NCBI GenBank assembly: GCA_029215795.1
Contig: JARDYH010000001.1
Coordinates: forward strand, 183,279,654-183,343,653
DNA length: 64,000 nucleotides
Direction: 5' to 3'
Source of the DNA: Anniella stebbinsi
Lineage: Eukaryota > Chordata > Lepidosauria > Squamata > Anniellidae
Under the pieces are notes generated by a model. That model worked only from the letters and a program-made list of their open reading frames with translations. It searched no databases and was not told the DNA's origin. Position 1 is the first letter of the stretch. Each line of letters begins with the position of its first letter. A program made the translations under genes and the position numbers. Shown here piece after piece: positions 57,061-64,000 of the stretch.

Positions 57061-58567
57061 GCAGCAGCTGCCCATTAAAAGTTTCTTTCTTTCTTTCTTC
57101 CTGCCGCCACACACTTCACTCTCAAGTTACAGCTGTTGTGGATTTCTGAGCCAGGCGTAAGGATTGCTTTCTAGCTTGATTGCCTAACCCCCTCCAGGTT
57201 CATCTTGTAATTCCCAGGACTGTTAGAGCTTGAACTTAAATGGATAAACATTAAAACATTGTTTAAAATAAAAATAAAAATAGAAGAATAAAATTTCAAA
57301 GGTTTATGAGCCAGCTAAAAATAGATCAAAGTCCAGTTTTCCTCTCTTTTATAGTCTGTTATCAAAATGCTGGAGTGGTATAACTCTTCTTTCACCCTTT
57401 CCTTCCCCCCTTTTTCTCCTTCTTTCCTTCTTGCTTCCAAACAAAACAAGGTAAAATCTAGGTTGTCTTGTTCAAGAACTTCTCGCTTCAACGCTTTAGA
57501 GGCCGGTGATACTCCAAGTCCTCTCCCACAGATTTTTTACTCAGTCGTATTCCAGTTTCAGCCAAGAAAAAAACCAAAACGTTATCACTAACACAGTGAA
57601 ATGATTACGTACAGCAGTCCTTTCCTTAGTATTTTGTCCCCAAGTAAATATGAAGATGCTGTAAATCTTTGTTTTGTTTTCATCCGAAGGAAATGAAACC
57701 CTTTAGCATTGCTCCTGGCAGTTCTCACCACGTGGGGGAAGTCCCTCCCAATTTGTCTTTTTGGGTAAATAGTTGTCTTCCCAGTAAATGCATTTGGTCA
57801 GGGGTCAGGCTGTGCCTTTAGTCAGGCTAATAATTATTATCAGCACTTAATTTTTAAAGGAGAGGTTGGTGCTGAGCAATCCTGCCTGGATCTTGCCACC
57901 TTTCTTAGCTAATTCCACATGTGAGGGTTGATGTTATTCTTCAGGACATTGAAGATGAATGTGCTCTACATAAATCTGACTTCTTTGTGCCCTACATGGG
58001 TAGTGTCTGATGCAGTGATTTCATCCATGAATGATAATTCCATACACGTTCATGGCATAGGAGCCTGTGGTTTCTTGCCACATGCACTTGTGGTAAAATA
58101 GTTGTCATATGTGCTAGTGTATTGTACAAAGAGGGCCTTCAGTGAGTAATGAAAGACCTTCGGCCTGTTCTTAAAGGCATTCTTTCTTGTTATTTCAGGT
58201 GTTCCAAAGTTTGAACTAATATTGTGAGGAAGATGAAAAGTCAACAAGAGGAGACAAGAGTTGCTGCTGTCTTAAAACTGGTCTGTGGAACATTCTCTAA
58301 ACAAATAGTATCCATTGCAGCCTCAGAGTAGGAAAATATTGAACGCAGTGAGGATTGGTAATCATAATGCTTTGCTCAGCAATTCTCATCATGTGGGGAG
58401 GCTTTCTCTGTTCACATTGACCTGTAAACAGATCAAAGTTTGCTATTCTTTTTCTAGCTTTAAATTTAGGACAAGCTGGAAATTTAGTCAACCGCATACT
58501 TAAAACACAGATGCACAATACCATATAGGATACCAACTCATCTGGGAGATGCTACACTAAGGCTTCT
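57061..58567. other. LINE leader remnant then unassigned intergenic sequence
   Basis: A CTTT microsatellite at 57079-57098. 57170-57590 may still be LINE 5' leader. 57600-58567 shows nothing recognised. Confidence 0.35.
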
Positions 58568-58713
58568 CTAGAATAGTAGAGTTGGAAGGTGCCTATAAGG
58601 CCATCAAGTCCAACCCGCTGCTCAGTGCAGGAATATACCTTAAAGCATACCTGACAGATGGCTGTCCAGCTGCCTCTTGACTGCCTATAGTGTGGGAGAG
58701 CCCACAACCTCCC
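58568..58713 (-). mobile_element. CR1 LINE, 3' terminal fragment
   Basis: AGAATAGTAGAGTTGGAAGG, CCTTAAAGCATACCTGACAG, GTGTGGGAGAGCCCACAACC. Confidence 0.85.
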
Positions 58714-59880
58714 TATTTATTTATTTATTTATTTATTACATTTGTATACTGCCCCATAGCCGAAGCTCTCTGGGCGGTTTACATAGGATTAAAAACAATT
58801 AAAAACAATTTACAAAAATTTAAACAGCAAAAACATACAACATACACACAATCTGTACATTTAAAACCACTACAACACTCCAAAAAGCTACAAAAAAAAC
58901 AAAAACAAACCCAGGCTCCTCCGATATCGCCAAATGCCTGAGAGAAGAGGAAAGTCTTGACCTGGGGCCGAAAAGATAACAATGTTGGCGCCAGGCGGGC
59001 CTCATCAGGGAGATTGTTCCACAGTTGGGGGGCCACCACAGAGAAGGCCCTCTCTCTTGTTGCTGACCTCCAAGCTTCCCTCGGAGTAGGCACTCGGAGG
59101 AGGGCCTTAGATGTTGAACGTAGTGTTCGGGTAGGTTCATGTCGGGAATGGCGTTCCATCAGGTGGTCCCAAGCCGTGTAAGGCTTTATAGGTTAAAACC
59201 AGCACCTTGAATCGGGCTTGGAAACATACAGGCAGCCAATGCAAGGAGGCCAGAGTAGGTCTTATATGCTCGAACCTACTGGTTCCGGTTATCAATCTAG
59301 ACACTGCATTTTGCACAAGCTGCAGCTTCCGAACCACCTTCAAAGGCAGCCCCACGTAGAGTGCATTGCAGTAATCTAACTTGGAGGTTACCAGAGCATG
59401 GACACTGAAGCCAGGTTATCCCTGTCCAGATAGGGGCGTAGCTGGGCCACCAGCCGAAGTTGGTAGAAGGCACTCCATGCCACTGAGGCCACTTGAGCCT
59501 CAAGTGACAGAGATAGTTCTTGGAGAACCCCCAAGCTACAAACCTGGTCCTTCAGGGGAAGTGCATCCCCATGCAGAACAGGTTGAAGACCCTCCATCTG
59601 GTCAGCAGAACCATCCACTAACAGCATCTCAGTCTTGTCTGGATTGAGTTTCAGTTTATTAGCCCTCATCCAGTATATTGTTGCTGCCAGGCACTGGTTC
59701 AGCACATCCACAGCCATGAAGATGATTGCACTCAACAGTTTCATTTAGGTGTTGAATATGGGGGACAAAACTGACTCCTGCATAACCCCATACTGGAGAA
59801 TCTATGGGGCAGAAATGGCTTTTTCATGCCCACTATTTCCACAACATTACTATTACGGAACTCCCCAAGCTGCCATTTCT
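58714..59880 (-). mobile_element. L2 LINE, RT end to the 3' tail
   Basis: Minus strand from about 59880: decayed GVMQESVLSPIF (from GVPQGSVLSP), CLAATIYWMRANKLKLNPDK, KDQVCSLGVLQELSLSLEAQ, FYQLRLVAQLRPYLDRDNL, GLPLKVVRKLQLVQNAVSRL, HWLPVCFQARFKVLVLTYKA, RHEPTRTLRSTSKALL, ending in (AAAT)n at 58716-58738. It directly abuts the CR1 end. Confidence 0.88.
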
Positions 59881-61521
59881 ATGCAAATGGAGCTGACTGT
59901 GGGGATGGGCAGCTGCTGGGCCTGCTTGTCGGTTCTGCAGCTGCTCAGAACGTGGGTCCATTGGGTGAGCAGCAGTGAAGGCTTTGCAAGTGCCCACAGG
60001 GATCGGAAGGAGGTGAGTCCATCCATCCATATCTACATACAGAGTTGGGGTGCGTGAGAGAGAGAAGGTTAGGATTAGAGATAACGTCTACCACAAGATC
60101 ACCCATTTAGCTTCACGGCTTAATGACACTGTTACATCTCTTTCGTATTGTTTTGCCCTGAAAGAGTGTATTCTTCTCAGAGCTGGTGATCTGTAGGGAA
60201 ACGCAGATGGACAATCCAAGAGCAGATATCACTCCATGAAGCTAAGCCAGAGTCAGCAGCTTCATAGGATCTTGTGGAACCGTACTGGATGATATGCTAC
60301 ATGTCAGTTTTGCTTATTGCACCATAGTGAAGTTTTCCATGAAGGAAATAGATGACGTTGGTTCCTCAAGGAGCAATTTTAAATCCCTAGGTTTCTCTGC
60401 TTTTTCTGCCCATGGGCTTTTCTACATGAGGCTGTTAATGCGCTGCATCTACTTTCAGTTTTGTCACAGAATTGAAATATGAGCACTACACAAAGATCAT
60501 TTCCTTTCCTGCTTATCCACTATATAACATCTAGATAGACCTGTGGTATAGTGGAATAGTGCAATTACACAAGTGGAAAAAAGTGTTTTCTTTCACTCCT
60601 TCAAATAATACTGCATTTTTCCTGCTCTGAAAAAAACCCTTGTCAATAGTGCTGTTCAAAAACGGAAGCAAAATCATTATCAAAAGAACCCACTTGTGAG
60701 TAGGGAATGATGAAATATACCAATTTCCTTCAATTGGACCATCCCACAGCAGCAATTGGACCAACTTGCCATCTATCTGGCCCTGCTTGGCATATATTTG
60801 CTGCCTGAGAGAGACACTACCTTCACTGCTGGAGCTAGAGAGAAAATACACTCTCCAGCACAGATTAAGGCTGATTTGGGCAAGTTGCACTCAAAGTGTC
60901 TGGGACAGCTTTTGTTATCTGCCCACCTTGGTGTGCTGTGGATTATAGGAATTCCATATCCATCTGCAGACAACCTGTCCATGCCCAGGAAAGGAGCATT
61001 TGCCACTGGCCTAAAATTATTAAGAGTATCTGGCTCCAGGGTAGAGATGGATGGACTCACCTCCATCCGGTTGGGACAAGTACTCCCACAAGCCATCCTT
61101 ACTGCCTGCCTGTGCAAGCCACAGGACAGCCCAACGAGCGCCTGGGGAACACAGTGGGCTATCCATTCTCTAAACGAGCCACCAATATGTACACATTGGC
61201 TGCTCGGTCACTTCCATAATTCCCCAGTTGCATAAATGGTCACATTAAAGCGGCGATGTATGCCTTTAATGTTGCCTTTAATGTTGCATACATCACCACT
61301 CTCTCTTGCATGGAGACCCTGGCCCAGCCAGCTGTTTCTTCTCTACCAGTTTTTATAGCCAAAAGGGGCAAGGATCTCATATGGAAGTGGTTGCATGAAT
61401 TTGTCCAGCACTTTATCAACATCCTCAAGCTTTACCAACTGAAACTCATCCAAGAAAACTGGACAAAGCTGTGCTCTGGATACCTCACCAGATTCCCTTA
61501 CTGTAATACTGGAGTCTGAGA
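59881..61521. other. Unassigned intergenic sequence
   Basis: A 159-codon plus-strand frame (60756-61235) has no family motif. GGAGGTGAGTCCATCCATC at 60010 recurs inverted near 61045, perhaps from a decayed MITE. Confidence 0.35.
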
Positions 61522-61864
61522 ACTCCAACAGATGAGTGTTTTATTGCACACTCGTTACTGGGCACTCATGGATTTTCGCAGGTCCTTCTCATGACATTGT
61601 CTGCCTCTAGCATGCCTCCTGCCCCTTCTAGCCTTCTTTGCGTGACAAAAAAAACACCGCAGTTAGTCCAACTTATTTTTAAAAACGGAAGTTTCCGCTA
61701 TATTCTTCTGTGTGCAGGAGAAGCAGCACGATCAAAAAGGTCCACGGAATGGGCTGTGTGCACATTGTTTACTTCCTCTTTCAAAAGAGAAAGTAATGAG
61801 GGACAAACACGTGGGTGGAGAAGTGACGGTAAGCAAACATGATGTTCCTCCATGTGATGATGCT
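61522..61864 (+). mobile_element. MITE family 3, copy 3
   Basis: ACTCCAACAGATGAGTGTTT TATTGCACACTCG start, CCATGTGATGATGCTC end, and an internal TTACTTCCTCTTTC foldback. Aligns with the reverse complement of 30736-31069. Confidence 0.65.
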
Positions 61865-62211
61865 CTAAGTCTCGGCAGATGCAAGTCATTTTATCCTGGA
61901 AGTGCAAATGTATTACAAAGGGCTTCAGACAGGTCTACAGTGTTGCAACATATGCCTGTTATTGTAATGGATATGCATATGTTTTAAGTGTAACCTGGGC
62001 AAGATAAGATTAATAGTATGCTGGAGAGTGAGTGAAAGGTGGGAGGGGCTTGTGTGTGTGAGGATTCTAAGGTTATATAAAGGGAGATCTGACAGTTAGA
62101 TGGATAATGTTTAGGGATTGAAGAAGCAACATCTAGCTAGTGGGGTTTGTGTATAGGAATTTAAAAGGGGTAGAGTAGGTGGGGAATTTAGGACCAAGCA
62201 TTGATATACAT

Positions 62212-62700
62212 TAGGATTGTGCAGCGGATCGGATCGGATCCATGATCCAGATCTGATCCACCCAAAAATTGGATAAAAATGATCCGATCCACCATCCAAT
62301 CCCATCCGAAGGGACCCGATCTGGATCGGAAAAAATGGCAGATCAGACCTCCATTTTATGGCGTTTTAAACTGATAGTGGACTTAGAAAAATAGTGTGCT
62401 GTAACTTTTTTGTTTTAAGAGGTAGAAAGTTGAAATTCGCTGACATGGGAGATTGGATGTGGCTACTCATGTGTGAAAAATTCCAGATAAATTGGTGCAA
62501 GACTTTAGTGGCAATGAGTGGTTTATTATGGCATTTTACATTGGACTTGCAGCAAAGAAAGAATGTGCTGTGTAACTCTTTTATTTTAAAAGGTAGAAAG
62601 TTGAAACTCCCTGACATGGGAGATTGTTTGTGTCTACTTATGTGTGGAAAAGTCCAGAGAAATTGGTGCAAGACTTTAGTGGCACTGAGTAGTTTATTAA
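62212..62700 (+). repeat. GGATC-rich element start with two 171-bp tandem units
   Basis: It begins TAGGATTGTGCAGCGGATCG (62214) and holds GGATCGGATC runs to 62335. Then TATGGC...GGTAGAAAGTTGAAA units at about 62356-62526 and 62527-62697 follow, offset 171 bp. It may be the left part of a larger transposon. Confidence 0.6.
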
Positions 62701-63020
62701 CTTTATCATTTTAACTTCCATAAAGGGGGGGGGGGAGGCTATGTGTGTGGGTGAGTGTTTGACAGCTTGATCCACCAATTGAGCTTTACACTACATCAAT
62801 GCATCATCCAATCCTGTTAAAGACTTCCTGCAACCTCCAATCGCAATGCTGGAGGTGGGTTTAGTAGAAACCCAGTCTATATTCTCATTTTTTCCCTTTT
62901 GGCTCTCTGTGGGGTTTAGTTAGTTGGAGTGGAAGGAGTGTTTGTTTGGAGCTGGCAGTGATATTGCATTTTGGTGGTGTTTGGAGGTTTTTCTGGTCTT
63001 TTTTTGCAGCTTTCCTTGTG

Positions 63021-63046
63021 CTCTCTCTCTCTCTCTCTCTCTCTCC
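63021..63046. repeat. (CT)n microsatellite
   Basis: Thirteen CT units; a (TTTG)n run at 63079-63103 and a (TC)n run at 63213-63243 lie close by. Confidence 0.9.
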
Positions 63047-63207
63047 TTTCCTTTCTCCTAGTTATTGTATAGCATGTCTGTTTGTTTGTTTGTTTGTTTG
63101 TCTGCAAGTTCAGTTTGTCTTAAAATATCTGTAGTTTGTCTCTGGGAGTGTGTGTGTTTTTCTCTTTCTCTGTGAAAAAAAATCAAATAATAAAAATAAG
63201 AAATTCT

Positions 63208-63246
<39 letters not shown>

Positions 63247-63340
63247 GTGTGTGCTTGTGAGTGTGTGTTGCTGGGCTTGTAGCATGCTGCTACACAGCAT
63301 ATACAAACAGTAGTTGGTAAAGCAGCACATACAGTTCAAA

Positions 63341-63574
63341 ATGAAACGTGGCACAGGAAGGGGTGCTGCTAAGGCAGGGCTTGGCAAAGGTCACTCTGAG
63401 TGCGGAGCTGTTACTGGGACCAGCAGGAGGCAGGCTTCCACACCCCCAGTCAAAATCAGGCGCCCTTCTTCACTGGGGCAGCAGAAGCAGGCAGTGGCGG
63501 AGGCAACTGCAAGTAGTGCCTGCAGGGCACTCTTTGAAGCACCTGTTCCTGAGAGGTGCTGGGAGCAGCAGTGA
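63341..63574 (+). other. Short open frame of unknown origin
   Basis: Starts MKRGTGRGAAKAGLGKGHSE and stops after 78 codons. Basic and Ala/Gly-rich, with no motif I recognise. Its position after a transposon-like start suggests the beginning of a transposon gene, but this is a guess. Confidence 0.25.
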
Positions 63575-64000
63575 GTAGAGCCTGCCGCTCCACTTGCTTA
63601 AGCCAAGGGATGCTGGTGTTCCCTGTAGTGTTTGTGACAGGCCCATTCTTTGAGCCAGGCCAGGGTTTATGAATGACCTGCAATTAAGCACAGATAATCC
63701 ATTCCAGGTTTTGTAGCAGGCTGGCAATGCAAAGGGCAGTCTGCCTGTAGCTGCCTGCAAAGAAGGAGCACTACAATAAATGTCTACCACCTATGTTTTG
63801 TGTGGAACCAGATTCCTACTTCCAAGGGTCCCAGGTGTGTGGACACAACATTCCCCTCAAGGGAGCATCAGAGTCCCCAAAGTTCCTGACTTAACCCTTT
63901 GAATGCCTGTGTGCCACTGCTGTTGCTGCTGTCTGCCAGATCTCACCTGCGAGTAGAGCCTGCCACTCCGCTTACTTAAGCCAAGGGATGCTGGTGTTCC
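63573..64000. repeat. 378-bp spaced direct repeat running off the window
   Basis: GAGTAGAGCCTGCCGCTCCA ... AAGCCAAGGGATGCTGGTGTTCC at 63573 recurs at 63951 and is cut by the window end. The repeated part seen is about 50 bp with four mismatches. TGTGACAGGC ... ACACAACA between them could be an LTR, but this is weak. Confidence 0.6.

Noticed and set aside
60756..61235. 159-codon plus-strand open frame
   Set aside because: No recognisable domain, overlapping frames of equal quality on the other strand, and no splice or promoter context.
63632..63847. Possible LTR (TGTGACAGGC ... GACACAACA with AATAAA)
   Set aside because: No matching target duplication, primer-binding site or internal retroelement genes are visible; kept only as a note in the 378-bp repeat.

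Overview
This window looks like vertebrate nuclear DNA, most likely from a squamate reptile. It is intron-rich and packed with decayed CR1, L2, L1 and I/Jockey-like LINEs, with many short inverted-repeat DNA transposons (MITE-like) and with microsatellites. There are no operons, ribosome binding sites, phage or CRISPR features. I assign the organism from the repeat mixture and the divergence of the one host gene, without any database search.

The only host gene I can support is VSTM4 (V-set and transmembrane domain containing 4), on the minus strand. Four coding exons were found by joining reading frame across canonical splice sites. Exon 1 (signal peptide) is at 49110-49158 inside a CpG island. 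Exon 2 (the whole V-set Ig domain) is at 27055-27453. Exon 3 (stalk) is at 14520-14588. Exon 4 (transmembrane helix) is at 6082-6189. All four splice junctions seen are phase 1, and they give a continuous 208-residue N-terminal part of the protein. The cytoplasmic-tail exons were not found and must lie beyond position 1. Introns 1, 2 and 3 are about 21.7, 12.5 and 8.3 kb.

Layout. 1-6081 (intron 4): CR1 and L2 remnants. 6190-14519 (intron 3): a CR1 copy broken by a MITE and by an L2. 14589-27054 (intron 2): CR1, L1 and L2 pieces, a palindromic TA tract and several foldback repeats. 27454-49109 (intron 1): an L1 of about 5.4 kb broken by at least five later insertions, including a 3.26-kb DNA transposon with a Myb/SANT-like open region; also GCGC-rich MITEs, L2s and an I-like LINE piece. 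48690-49650: CpG-island promoter. 49700-64000 (upstream of VSTM4): a MITE nested in its own kind, a nearly complete two-ORF I/Jockey-like LINE (51225-57060), L2 and CR1 fragments, a 171-bp tandem duplication and a repeat that runs off the right edge.

I found no clearly new functional system. The most interesting points are: a 1.3-1.4 kb inverted repeat that brackets the single transmembrane exon of VSTM4, whose loss would keep the frame; a self-nested MITE; a transposon carrying only a Myb-like gene together with its 302-bp MITE derivative; and several small repeat families recognisable from copies within the window itself.
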